DNA of 64,000 nt, from assembly GCF_048544455.1 (NCBI RefSeq), contig NC_133537.1, positions 309,603,738-309,667,737 on the forward strand, read 5' to 3'. The number at the start of each line of letters is the position of its first letter. Positions within the stretch are counted from its first letter, which is position 1. The translations under genes and the position numbers were made by a program. The notes below the pieces were generated by a model. That model was not told the origin of the DNA. It did not search any database and was given only the letters and a program-made list of their open reading frames with translations. This DNA comes from Silene latifolia (taxonomy: Eukaryota; Streptophyta; Magnoliopsida; Caryophyllales; Caryophyllaceae). This document shows, piece after piece, positions 43,852 through 56,477 of this stretch.

Positions 43852-46800
43852 GACGATTTTGGAACCTGTAACAAATGAACATAATGAACATAGGGAGTCT
43901 AATAAAATGAACCTGGTGTATGTGTAATGGGAGCCCCAGCTGATGCTAGGTTTTGGGTGAGTAGGCGCCCTCATTTCAAAATCTTGGCCCCATGATACTT
44001 AAGCCAGTCACATGGTATGGGAACGTGGAGTCCGTGTGTATATGTGCGACGTGTATGTTAATTGTGTTGTATATGGTTTGTCGAAAGCATGTTGCATGAT
44101 AGTTGGTTTACATGTTGGTTGGAATCGTTGGAAAGGTATATGAGAATGATGAATGATATGGTAGGAAAAGAAAGAAGTTCGTATATGATGATGTGTGATG
44201 AATAATGATGTTGCAGGACGAATGATTTATAATGAGACAATCCTAATAACACGTGGTTAGGGGGTGTGATAAGATTTGTTTTCGAAGTTTTGTTTGCGTA
44301 AAGCTATATATTAAGTTCGTATAATTGTCTACTATCGTATCATATGCGCTTGTTAGATGAAGTATGTGATTGAACTAGATGAATTGATTGGAAAAGATGA
44401 AGTGGCAATTTCGTAAGGATATGAATTTCTTGGTTATGAAAGTGTTTATGTAATGAAGTGGATTTGTAATGTTGTTGTATTAGCAACATGGAAATAGGAT
44501 TTTTAGTGTATGGGTGTGGTTTGTGTTATGAAAAGTTAGGAAAATTTAAAACATGCGAGTAATACATGATTGAAAGTTGAATGTTATATGAGCATGATAG
44601 ATGGTAATGTTTGGCTTTTGGTAAGTAGTAACATGAAGAATAGAGGTTCAATGATATGTGTTTTATATAACGAATTGGATGAAAAGCATGATGGTTGTTT
44701 ATAACGTGGCACTTGATAACATGAAGTAGATTATTTTGTTGATTGTATGAGGAGTCGCGCAGATTTGAATGCGTAGTTGTAATCATAATGTTGAAATAAT
44801 AATGAATGCATAGTACGTTAGGGTATGTGAGATAACATTCGGGTAGTATTCACGAGTCTGCATGACGCGATCGAGTGGGTTTGATTCGATCGAGTGGGTA
44901 TTTGTCGTTATTTTGACCAGAATCGTGTTTTTGGGCACTCGATCGAGTACCTCGGGCACTCGATCGAGTATGGGGTCACTCGATCGAGTAGCCGGGCTAC
45001 TCGGTCGAGTAAATCGAAGATCGGAAGGTCTGTTTGGGTTGAGTCGGGGCACTCGATCGAGCATGTTGGGCACTCGATCGAGTAGCCTCAACTCGATCAG
45101 TAGGTTCAGTACTCGATCGAGTGGGGTCTGTCGCAGTCATATGCGTGTTTGGTCATATGTTTATCTTTTGACATTCGTTGCATATTATGTTTAATTCAAA
45201 GGTGTTGTATTACTTCTTTATGCATTGTTTTACGTATGTGTTGGTCCTGAAGCGTAAGTTACCCAATCTTATGATGTAAAGAGTGGCGCTATGATGAGTA
45301 TGAGTTCGGTGGGGAGGACATGAGTCATATGTGATTATGATAGATGGTGGAAAAAGAAAAGGAAGATTGGTATAGTTTATTGAGGCATGGCGCACGTTTT
45401 GCGAGACGGGATGAGTGATATGATTGTGTGCTGGGTAATGTAAAAGTAAGTGAATATGGGCAAGGGATGATGTGAGTATAATGAACGTGAAAATGAAAAG
45501 ATTGAAAGTAAGAATGTGGATAGTGGTAGCTTGAGATGTGTAAAGAGTTATGGAGGGAAATGGTTAGGAGTCGTGTGGGTTATGGATTTATGTAGTGAAA
45601 GTTCGTTTAAAGGGATTGAGAAGAGTAATATATAGTAAACTTTGTGGAGACATGTCGCGAGGTGTATTTGTAGACAGTGAGTGAGTTTGGGAGGTTTGGT
45701 TTATTAAAAGATGAAACTACTGTGTGATTTCCTTGGGTAATTAACGGTATTAAATGAATTCTGATTTCTAGAGATGTAAAAAGGGAGATGCAATTGTTTG
45801 AACATTAAACGTTGGTTCTATGGATAGATTAGTGGCAAGTATGAGTGATAGCATAATAAGAGAAGATCCATGGTAAGAAAGAGTGAGATTATGTCGGTAG
45901 AAAATAATGGAATTCGAGTTTTGGAGCAACGAAGGGGTAACCGGATTTCTAAAGAGTTAGCTAGAAGGAATAAGGAGTTGAACTATTAATTGGTATTATT
46001 AAGTGTAAAGAGAAAAGAAGGATAAAAGTAAGCTGAGGAAAATGTTCACCGGAGCTATGTGATATAAAGGTAAGGAATCATCGAAATGTGTGATAGTATC
46101 ACGAGGATGTTAGCTAAAGGTTATATAGGAGTTTCAGGACAACATGATTGATAATGAGTTTCGAGGAATTAAGGGAGTAAGAAGTTGGTGGAATATTGGC
46201 ACGATACGAGATATTTGGTGGAGAGTTGGATGACAATACAAATAAGATAGCATTGGGAATAATGTTGAGGTAATTTTGTGGATGGGTTTGATGTTCGTTA
46301 TTTGCAATGTTAACCAAAAATAGGAGAAAAACCATGTTATTTTGATATGAGTGTAAGAGATTTGATATACGAGCAGTGGTAGCATTGTGGTGTTATCACT
46401 AGTGGTTAAGAGTGATGGTATATTAGAAAGGTAGCAATTCTAAAGAGGTTGATTTGGTAGGGACCTGATTGTTGTGTATGATTGTGAGAGGGTATAAGAT
46501 GTGGTTAGATGAGGCGGATGCTATTAGTTGAATAGTGAAGGTATGGTTATATTTGGCAGGAAGTGATGGTTGTGCGAATGGGGGAATAGGTTATGAGGGG
46601 CATATGAGTTAAACTCGGGCGGCAGGTAACCTTTTTCGAGTGGTAACTTACGTGGTCAGGATTGACTAGTTGGTTGTGATTACGGGTCTATGATATGTGT
46701 AAATGTTTGTGTGAGGTTCTGACCTCACAAGAAGTGGTATGGTGTGATAATTATAAAGTTGTTTTATGAATGTTCTGTAATATATATATGTTGGACACGG

Positions 46801-48490
46801 TAATCTAATTGAATGATATCCAAAAAAGTAATAATTTGATTGATTTGACATGGCTAGTTATAATTTTATGTGTATTGATAACACATGTGTATTCCGTGAA
46901 ATGGTAGAGATGATGTTCATGAGATACTTATCTGTCTATCCATATAATATGTTGCGTGGTGATTTAATAAAGTGGATTTGAGTATGCTGAGTCAGTATTT
47001 ATGGGAATTGTATGCAGTTGTGATGTCTATCGGTGTGGTTGTGGTGCCTCGGGTGGTGATCCGGGCATAGTACATAGTGCTGTGATGCGGGTATTTTCGC
47101 ACTACGGTGTGGTGTTGGTGGCGGTGTTGTGATGCCGTCACCGGTTGTGGTGGAGTAGGCGGGATGATTATGATTCGAGTTTCGAAAGTACATACCAGTT
47201 ATACATAGATTGTTGTTTTGTTTGATGTTGCTCCCTGCGAGTTTCAGTTTGTGCAGATAGACAGTTGTCTTGTTTATTGATGTTTTCTTTACCAGGTTAA
47301 GTTGGGAATGTGGTAGAGTATGATATGAAATAGAGTTGTCTATGTTTTCGTTGTTGTCATGGGATAGTGATATTCTGTTAATGGGACACGGTTATGAGAG
47401 GTTGTTACAGTAATTTTGATCTTGTTTTCAGATGAGACATCGGTAGACATGGTAATAGAAAATGATTCGTGGAACATGTGTGGTAATGATCTGAAAGCGG
47501 CAGGTAGTTCATAATCTTTTGTTGAGATAGTGGGTGTAGGGTGTTGGGGGAATTAGTGTCATGTTAAGTTGTGTATGAGTTTCGCGGTAATGAAAGAAAG
47601 AACTTGAGGATCTAGTGTGCGTGTACGTAACGAGTGCGGATCGTGAGTTATGCTTCTGGGAGATAAGTGCCTTACATAGAGAGGTATGTTGTTTGGCAGT
47701 AATAATGAAGAGTGGGTATGGTGATTTGCTATGAGTTTATGGTATAGGTTAGGTGCTATGCCGAATGAGTTGAGGAATGGGAAATGTTTATGTATGGGAG
47801 CCTTGGATATAAGAATGGTGAGTGTTTGGTTTATAGACGGTTATCTTTGACATGTGGTGGTACAGAGGGTAATGAGATATAGATATGGTTTGGTATTAGT
47901 GAGTTACGAGGACGTAACATTTGTCTTAAGAGGAGTAGGATGCGATAAAACAGATTTTGATGGTTGTACATATGGTAATATATTCGGAAGTTGAGTCTTG
48001 ATGTAGAATAAAAGATCGATTCGTGTTGTGGGTGATTTTATTAAAAGGTCATGACCGTGCTTGTAGTAGCGTGATGTTTAGGAGTGTGACGATATTTCAC
48101 TAGTGTTGACAGTTGGATGATGAGGTTACAAGTGTGAGTAAACTTCGAGGACGAAGTTCATTTTTAAGGGTAGTAGAATGTAACATTCCGTTTGATGTCT
48201 ATGAGTGTCTTGGTATTGGATTTGATAGTTGATGATATTATGGAGCTAGCAGCATTAGAGGATGGTAGTTGGTTATGTATGGAGTTGGTGTCGTGAGAGA
48301 TATATATGTGGTAGATACGATATAGTGAGTCATGTTGTGGAAGTAAACATAGTTGGTGGAGTGGGTGTTAAGAGTTCATGTTCTATGTTCGGTCGAGTTC
48401 TTGAGTCCTTAGCTAAGTTGTTGTGTCTTGGTCGAGTCAGTATGGTTGTTTTTATGTATGGGTTGAACTTCGGGGACGAAGTTCTTTTTA
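43852..48490 (+). other. Element B internal region, non-coding, C-poor
   Basis: No retroviral domain in any frame. In 45841-45900 the plus strand has 18 G and 4 C. Homologous to the element A interior in order, including the block around 46690-46750 matching 7870-7960. The duplicate terminal cassette is at 48141-48192 (AACTTCG-AGGA-CGAAGTT, then TGTAACATTCCG) and the functional one at 48465-48502 (GAACTTCG-GGGA-CGAAGTTC). Confidence 0.75.
44866..45123. repeat. Internal palindrome cluster of element B
   Basis: About ten CTCGATCGAG-type copies, several preceded by GGGCA or GGTCA, including one CTCGGTCGAG variant and one with a base missing (CTCGATCAG). Confidence 0.9.
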
Positions 48491-48502
48491 AGGAGGGAAG
48501 AC

Positions 48503-49847
48503 TGTAATACTCCGTATTTATGAGTCTTTGGGTACTCTATCGAGTAGGCCTTACTCTGTCGAGTAAGGGTAAGTTGCGTTTTAGAAAAGTTTCTGACCTG
48601 TTGGGTACTCGATCGAGTAGCTAGGATACTCGATCGAGTAAGGGGTACTCGATCGAGTACCTTGGGTACTCGATCGAGTAGCTAGGTTTCTGGGGGTTTT
48701 TCTCGGGTTTTGTTACTTATGCGATTAAGATATATAATCTTTCCGTCATCATTCTAAACACTTTTACAAAAACCTAATTTACTGTTAAAGAGAGAAAGCA
48801 AGTTCATTCATCTTCTTAATCGCATTGTTAGCAAATCCCGGAGTTTGGAAGGTCAGTTCTCGTCGTTGGTTATACCGTTGAGTCCCTTGCGTCGAGGGTA
48901 AGATCTATGTACCCTTTTTATTGTATTTCCTTCGATTTGGTTAAACCCTAATTTAGAGATTGGGGGTTTTATGTGTAGTATGTGATGTGGTAGTCTCTAT
49001 ATGTTGTATGATAGGAGGAGGGTTCATAGAAGAGGCTTTTGATTCAAAGTAGAGAGACCGTCTGATTGTGTACTTACCAGGTAGGATTTCCTACTCAGTA
49101 TTAGTCCCATAATGGGATATTGGTGATGTGCTGTATTTGGTTGTTTGATATAATGATTGTACTGCGTTTGTGGTTGTGATTGCTGTTGATGGTTCTCGAG
49201 ATGCGTTCTCGGCTGAGTGGGGTCACTTGCGGGAGTGACTTCACGCCCTAGTTTCGCCCTTCGTGGAACCCGCCACGGAAGGGGATGTGCACATTAATGG
49301 ACAGGGTTATCGCTCACTATGTGGAGCGGGGATTTGGTGGGTACGGCTGCGGTCCCCCCATGGCAGGGTGGTCCGGTGGACGGTCGATGATTGAGATGAT
49401 TGGAATTGGTTGGTTGTGTGTGTGTGACAGTTAAGCTGTCTGTTTATCTTATTGTTGATATATGTATTGAATTGTGTGATTAGTACTGACCCCGTTTAAA
49501 TGTTTTAAAAACTGTGGTGATCCATTCGGGGGTGGTGAACAGTTATTGAGCAGGTATGATATGACGCGTATGGGGTAGCTGGGATGAGTCATCACGTGGC
49601 AGTTAGAATCTTCCGCTGTGTCAGACGATGTCTAGTAGCTTTGATAGTTTTAGCAGTAGACCGTCTGAGAACCTTATAATTCCTTTTATTAGTTTTGGTT
49701 TTGAGCATGTAATCACTTAAACTATAATTACTTTAAAAGTACATTTCTTTATTGTTTTATGATATTCATTGCCTCGGGCAACCGAGATGGTAGTATCCTT
49801 ATACCTGAGTGGTCCTGGTAAGGCACTTGGAGTATGGGGGTGTTACA
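48503..49847 (+). repeat. Element B 3' LTR
   Basis: 1,345 bp, close copy of the 5' LTR; palindromes at 48532-48680. Confidence 0.92.
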
Positions 49848-49852
49848 ATACC

Positions 49853-50078
49853 ATTGACGTTACACATTTCTGTTTCCTCAAAGAACTTTCATTTCCTTTG
49901 ATCATGAGGCTAAGGCACCCTCCTTACACATTTTGTTTGGATTGGTATCCCTCTCGAAAATCGAGGTTTTTGATCGCTTGGTGTGTAACCCACCCTTTTA
50001 AGCCAAAACCCATGTCAGCATTATGCATAATATAATGAAACTGCGAGTACTTATGTGTTATGTGATCATAAGTCCTTC
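49853..50078 (+). other. Tat leader, segment between elements B and C
   Basis: 226 bp that match the complement of 30990-31215 (GCATAATATAATGAACTGTGAG-like text), proving both insertions hit the same Tat copy. Confidence 0.75.
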
Positions 50079-50376
50079 TGTAATACCCCGTTCTTTAGTA
50101 AATGTGATGTTAATAATTTATGTACTTTTAAATAATTAATTACAACAATTATAATTAATAAATCAAAATAAGACGAGAAGTATAGTAAAATAAAATAATA
50201 AATGAGTCGGGAAAGAAGATGGGTCGAGTAAATTGGAAGTGTAAATGGGCCAAGCTTGTGTAGTAGTTGTATAGCCCATGGAGAATAACAATCATAATAG
50301 TAATCGTATTTCATATAATAAAATAATAAATAATGGAATAACGAGTCGATATGGCAATTGGATAATAATAATATAT

Positions 50377-51112
50377 CACTTGGAAAGGGTTTAAGGAGAC
50401 TATGAGAGCTGTATTTGTGCCTGAACATATTAGGAGTAAGATGAGAGCTGAATTTGATTCTTTTAGGATGACTGATGAGATGATAGTAGAGACTTACTAT
50501 AACAGGTTTATGGAATTGTCAGAATATGTAGCTGATTTGAATTTTAGTGATGAGATGTTGGCACTCAGGTTTGAGAAAGGGTTAACAACCACTATTAAGA
50601 AGAGGCTTGCAGCTGGTCAGCCAAGTACCATGGATGATGTTTACCAGAGAGTTGGTCATGCGGAGAGGATTGCAGATATGTTAAAGGAGGAGAAGAAGGA
50701 GAAGGAAGGGAAGAAGGAAAAGGGAGAGAAAAGAAAGACTGAAGCTGTGGGTGATGAGGGAAGTAAAAAGACATATGGTGGATTTGGGTATGGTGGGAGT
50801 GTGGGAGCTGTTCGTGGAGGTGGTAACTCGATGTTTCAGGCATGCTACTCTTGTGGCAAATACGGACACAAAGCAAGGGAATGCAGATCGACGGCAAAGT
50901 CTAGTAATGGAAGGGGAAGCTATAGCAATGAGAATCGTGATGGAGGTTACTATACTCCTATGTCAGGTTATGGGAGCAATCAAAAGTCAGGAGGTTGGAG
51001 TAACCAGAGAAGCTATGACAATAGACAAGGCAATAGAGGTGACCAGAGTAGTGGTGGAAAGGCATTTGGAATAGCTAGTACGGTACAAGGGAATGGGGAG
51101 AAGGGTAACTAG
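50377..51112 (+). pseudogene. Tekay-type gag, C-terminal two thirds
   Basis: The frame is open from the deletion joint (TWKGFKET) with the first ATG at 50402, giving 236 residues to the stop at 51112. It reads MTDEMIVETYYNRFMELSEY and LRFEKGLTTTIKKRL, the C-terminal half of the retrotransposon gag domain. A lysine/glutamate-rich stretch (about residues 96-114) follows, then a CX2CX4HX4C zinc knuckle at residues 148-161 (CYSCGKYGHKAREC) and a glycine/serine/asparagine-rich tail. The frame is free of stops, unlike most coding relics here. Without its own LTR promoter and primer site it cannot move by itself. Confidence 0.82.
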
Positions 51113-51193
51113 TATTTGTTGAGAGACTTAGAGTTTTATCATTTAAAAAGTATTTAAGTTGTTGGTAGTTTTAATTAAGTAGTAGTAGTTCCG

Positions 51194-51435
51194 AAACTTC
51201 GGGACGAAGTTTATTTTTAGGAGGGTAGAATGTGATACTATATTTATTTTGATTTACTAAACTTTGCTTATGTGATTTTATACGGATTTTATCAATATTT
51301 TATATAGTATACATGTGCGATTGTCCTTATAAAGTAAGTGTGTGATGATAGCATTTTTGTTGAAGTGTATGGAGTTAATGTTTTGGGTAGTCTGGGTGAA
51401 CTTCGAGGACGAAGTTCTTTTTAAGGAGGGAAGAC
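51194..51435 (+). other. Two terminal hairpin and polypurine cassettes of element C
   Basis: Hairpin AAACTTCG-GGA-CGAAGTTT at 51194-51212 is followed by AGGAGGGTAGAATGTGATAC. Hairpin GAACTTCG-AGGA-CGAAGTTC at 51398-51417 is followed by TTTTTAAGGAGGGAAGAC, directly before the 3' LTR. Confidence 0.82.
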
Positions 51436-51767
51436 TGTAATACCCCGTTCTTTAGTAAATGTGATGTTAATAATTTATGTACTTTTAAATAATTAATTAC
51501 AACAATTATAATTAATAAATCAAAATAAGACGAGAAGTATAGTAAAATAAAATAATAAATGAGTCGGGAAAGAAGATGGGTCGAGTAAATTGGAAGTGTA
51601 AATGGGCCAAGCTTGTGTAGTAGTTGTATAGCCCATGGAGAATAACAATAATAATAGTAATCATATTTCATATAATAAAATAATAAATAATGGAATAACG
51701 AGTCGATATGGCAATTGGATAATAATAATATATGATAATTCATATAATAATAATAAACAATAGTTAT

Positions 51768-51903
<136 letters not shown>

Positions 51904-53246
51904 ATATTGTTAATTAGTAAGTTTCCTAATAAGACTACCTTCTACTAGTATAAAAGCAAAGATAGACCTGCCATATAGTTTTATTCATATAATTGCACAA
52001 GTAGGGAGATCTGTAGAAGAAAGAGGAAGAGAATAAAGCTTTATTATCGTCTCAAGGTAAGACCGTCTTATTATATAATATATTGATTTTTGTAACAATT
52101 ATAACACACCCTAGATACCCGTATGAATTGCGTTGACCATGACCTCGACCCAAGACCACCGTAGCTGACCCCGGACTTATTTTGATCACCGTTGACCGGT
52201 TGGGGTTAGGGTTTTATAGGGTGATTGTTGTGGTTGCGGTTTCGGTGGCAACCGTGGGTTATACACGGGTTTAGACCTTGCCTCGCTTGTTTTAAGACCA
52301 AACCTGGGTTGGGGTTGGTCCGTGGTGGTGCGTCGACCTCGGTGGGTAGTCAGGGGCTGTCAAAGCTGGTGGTTTGCGTAGTGGTGGTCGGAATTTCGAA
52401 GGGTGGGTGTTCCTTGCGGGTTGCGGGTTTTGTTGTTATTGTTGAACCGCGTGTAGGATGGGAGTTGCAAGACCACCGTGCCTCGAATAGACTAAACCTG
52501 GGTTGGGGGTTGTCGTGGGTGTTAGGCCTAGTGTTTTAGGCGGTGGTTGGTGGCAGTTTGGCCGATTTTCTCGAATAGTTGACGGGTTTTCGCGAAAACA
52601 GGGGAGGTGTGATTGTTGTTGGTGTCGTGAGTGTTGATGTTTAGGGTGGTGTTGTTAGGACGTGAGATGGTGGTCGTGTGGTGGTTGCAGGGGTGTGTGT
52701 GTCGGGTGGAAGTGGTGCTGGCCAGGGTGGGGCCACCGTGGCTTGGTGGTCCACGGTGGAGGCGGAGCAAGGAGGGGCTGCCGTGAAGGGTTGTTAGGCG
52801 GATGTTGTGGCTTAATGTGCGTAGTGTATGGGTTTTTGTTTGTGCATGGTTTCTTGTACGATAAGTTTATAAATTAGTTTTAGTTATAGTTCGGGATTTA
52901 AGTTGGGTTTAAAACGGGTTTTTAAATTAATAATTACGTAATAATCTATAAGAGAACATAATTGACATAATTAATTTATAATTGATTGAATTATTTAAAT
53001 AAAGTAAATAATTAGTAATTATAATTATTATTTGTCTAGGTGACGGAGCTGTGAGAAGCTGTGTTAGTTGAATTTTTATTTACTCGGCTTTGCGCGTTAT
53101 TGGAATTTGCTGACGAGGTAGGATAACTACTCAACTCGTTTTCTTTTGTGGGATTGAATGGATGCATAAATTATTATTTTTGGATTATTGTGGTTGTTTA
53201 TTATTGGATTGAACTATTCGTATTGGCATACTATTTTATCGGTTAT

Positions 53247-53450
53247 CCTCAGTCTTGGACTGAGACGACGTTTGTGTTTATATTGCGGGATATGAGATTG
53301 TTATGAGATTATCCTCAGTCTCGGACTGGGACGACGATGAGTTATGAGATATCCTCAGTCTCAGACTGGGACGACATTTGTGTTTATCCCCGGGCCAGGA
53401 GTTGGCGGGACGACGGTGTGGTGGAGCCTCGGTCAAGGACCGGGACGACT
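53247..53450 (+). repeat. Series of CTCAGTC/GACTGAG hairpins followed by GACGAC
   Basis: Copies at 53247-53270, 53313-53336, 53353-53376 and 53427-53450 have 7-bp stems and 3-base loops; a weaker one is at 53388-53415. The last copy has CTCGGTC pairing with GACCGGG, a compensated change. Confidence 0.8.
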
Positions 53451-53918
53451 AGTGTGGTTATGATGGGAATTGGTAGTGGTATTTATTCCACGTGTTTTCA
53501 TCTGTTAGTTTGTATATTTAATGTTGTGTGATTATCCTACTCAACCTCGTGGTTGACAGTGTATTCGTGAACACGTGTATGAACCATAATGGGAGCAGAT
53601 TTTGATGTGTACTAAAGATTAGCTAACTTGGGAGCATTGGGACGTGAGCTCGACTTGGACCATAGTTGCTGTCTAGATCACTTAGTGACTTATACAATTT
53701 TATTTAAGTAATTTCCGCTGCGTAATATATTGTAATGTTAAGGTTTAAATTTAATCGGTTGGCAATGTAATAAAACCATTATTTCAGTTAAAGTTAATAA
53801 AGTACTTTGGTTTGTTTTAATTTGTATCATTTACCTCGGGCAACCGAGATGGTAACAGTCCTATTTATTGGGAATGTCTTGCTAAAGGCTCCTAAATAAA
53901 TGGGGGTGTTACACCTTC

Positions 53919-55752
53919 CGTGTCATTTCAAACTTTCAAAATACCCATTTTTCGCGCCGTTATAATGGCCGTTTCAAACCTCGTCTTTTGCCGACCGTTA
54001 CAAAAACAAACCTTTTTTACGCCGTCATAATGACGATTTTCAAACTTGGTTTTTACAACCGTTTCAAAGCACCTTTTTATGCCGTTATAATGGCCATTTC
54101 AAAACCCGGTTTTAATAACCCTTTCAAATGCCCCTTTTCATGCCGTTGTAATGACGATTTCAAACCTTGGTTTTCACAAACCATTTCAAAATACCCTTTT
54201 ACGTCGTCATAATGGCCATTTCAAACCTCGGTCGGTCGCCGACAGTTTTATTCTCAAAGCGCCCTTTTTTGCCGTCATAATGACGAATTCTACCCTCGAA
54301 TTTTCAAAATTCAAAATCAATTTTCAAACAAAAACGTTTTTCAAACGTCGAAGATTTCAACCCGTGCAACTTTCCAAATTTCAAATCTCGTTTTCGAAAT
54401 CAAATTTGCTTTTCTAAGCCATCGTAATGACAATTTCATTTCTCACAATTTTCGATTTGCATACCGTCTTTCAAAGGTTAATAAGGTTTTCTAACCGGTC
54501 GTAATGACGAATTCAATCTTCATAATTTCCAATTTCAAATCACTGAAAACAATTTAAACTGTTCCCAAATTTCCAATCAAAACTTAATCATTTGAAAACA
54601 AATTTAACCGTTTTCAATTTTCAATTCAAAATCAAAATTTTGAAAACAAATTTAACCGTTTTCAAATTTCAAATCCAATTTCAAACCATTTGAAAACAAA
54701 TTTAACCGTTTTCAAATTTCAATTCAAAGTCAAATCTTTGAAAACAAATTTTAAAGGTTTTCAAATTTCAAATCCAATTTCAAATCTTTGAAAACAAATT
54801 TAACCATTTTAAAATTTCAATTCAAAATCAAATCTTTGAAAATAAATTTAACCATTTTCAAATTTCAAATCCAATTTTATTCATTTGAAAACAAATTTAA
54901 CCGTTTTCAAATTTCAATTCAAAATCAAATCTTTGAAAATCAATTTAACCGTTTTCAGATTTCAAATCAAAAATCAAATCTTTGAAAACAAACTTAACCG
55001 TTTTAAAATTTTCAACCCAATTTTAAATTCTTTGAAACAAATTTAACCGTTTTCCTGGCCATTGTGATGACGATTCCAAATTCTTCAATTCTCGATTTTC
55101 AAATCCGTGATTCGGAATTTCAAAAATCGTCATCGGAAACAACACATTGTTTTAAGAGCCCCACTCTTCTAAAGATCCCCACTCTTCGAAAGCCATCCAT
55201 AGAACGACAAATGAATCTTTTGAAAATTCCTATTTTCGAAAATTTCAGTCCACCTTTCTGATTCAGCCTCGAGTCGATTAAAGTCCAGTCGATTTCAAGT
55301 CAATTCGTCTAGATAACGTCAAGTCTCCACCGAAGTTAGTACCTAACTTCTGGTCTACATCGTGTCGCCTAATTGTCGAGACATCTCCAATGGCTTTAGC
55401 AGAGTTAAAACCTATCGCGTATTAAACCCGCACTTCCCCTACATTACGGGTCAAAGGTTAAGTTTGTGAAATGTGTTGTCCAACGGCGTCACGCCAGCAA
55501 CAAACTTCCAAATCTCGTCATAAGTCGTCTGTCTAGGCATCACAATGCCAAAATCGACACTCGAGTCTAAATTCAACATCTTGCACCCAGAGTTCAAAGA
55601 CAAGAGGTCATTCACGATCTTTAATGAACTAATAACCTAGTCACATCGTCGCGTCTATAACAAAACTGCCTTTTGTACATATGTGTCGTACTTGCCTTTG
55701 TTTGTGAAATCCCTTTCCAAGACAGGTTGTAACGCCTATCATTATATCAAAT
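53919..55752 (+). other. Tat leader, last segment, with two tandem arrays
   Basis: Bases 53920-54290 hold repeats with GCCGT(T/C)ATAATG(A/G)C and TTTCAAA words, the plus-strand version of the 62-bp array at 30616. Bases 54591-55050 hold a second array. Bases 55200-55270 match the complement of 30240-30300. Open frames here are repeat artefacts. Confidence 0.7.
54591..55050. repeat. Tandem array of 48/50-bp units in the Tat leader
   Basis: TTTGAAAACAAATTTAACCG-type unit starts fall at 54591, 54639, 54689, 54737, 54787, 54835, 54884, 54932, 54981 and 55031. Spacings alternate 48 and 50 (49 twice), so the real repeat is a dimer of about 98 bp. Confidence 0.88.
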
Positions 55753-56477
55753 ATGAATCCCTTGGGTGCCATCAATCGCCAACCAGGAACTCAAGAAACT
55801 GATCATCCTGCATCCGACATGACTTCTGCTGAAACCAACAATGTGGTCCTTCGACTCCTAACTACCGTGGAAAACTTCAGCACTCGTCTCTCCCAAGTTA
55901 AGGATAAAATGATAACCGGGAAATTTCCCTCTTCTGATATTAAGCAAAGGGTTAAGCACCTTAAAAATCTACTAGCCAACGACAAAACCAACCCTACCTG
56001 GAAGGCTACCAAAACCATAGAAGCCAAATCCTTGGGTGCTCCACCAACCAAAACCAAGCGACCTCATAGGTCCTTCCCTGATTCGGGTATGCCTTATGCC
56101 ACAGCCTTGGAAAGGCTAATCTCCAAAGGAAAGCTCAAACTTATTGGTCCAACTCCAGACCCTCTACCAAACAAGCGAGGACGTAGATGGGACGGAAAAC
56201 TGTTTTGTCAATATCACCAAAGTCGCGGACATGACACTGAAATGTATCTCCCCCTAAAATATGTCATCAATGATATGAATGAAAAGGGAGAATTACCACA
56301 ACCTCCCTCGGCAAACGACCAAAAAAACCCACCAGAAAACCCTATTGGACACAGCGAGGAATCTTCCCTGGATTGCTCTCACCTAATCTCTCCTAACCCT
56401 GAGAAAATTCATGCAATTGATGAGGATGGCATACAAAGCGCTATAATGATGCTCCCCGTCTCCATCAACAACGTATT
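55753..56477 (+). pseudogene. Tat/Ogre gag fragment
   Basis: An open frame from ATG 55753 (MNPLGAINRQ) runs without a stop to the chromovirus insertion at 56478. Residues 152-165 read CQYHQSRGHDTEMY, the Tat-type knuckle (C..H....H....C) with the last Cys replaced by Tyr. Upstream are LISKGKLKLI and PYATALERL, downstream LKYVINDMNEKGELPQPP, the usual surroundings in Tat gags. The main capsid-forming domain expected before it is absent, so the copy had already lost part of gag. The reading is cut in NNVF by the LTR at 56478. Confidence 0.78.

Larger units (their letters stand above)
42492..49847 (+). mobile_element. Element B: complete non-autonomous LTR retrotransposon
   Basis: A 7,356-bp element with target duplication ATACC at 42487-42491 and 49848-49852. 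The order is 5' LTR 42492-43837, initiator tRNA-Met primer site 43840-43851, internal region without gag or pol, polypurine tract 48491-48502, 3' LTR 48503-49847. Its architecture and long internal blocks match element A, but the palindrome core differs (CGATCG instead of CGRCCG) at corresponding places. The two LTRs differ at a modest number of sites, slightly more than in A. Confidence 0.9.
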
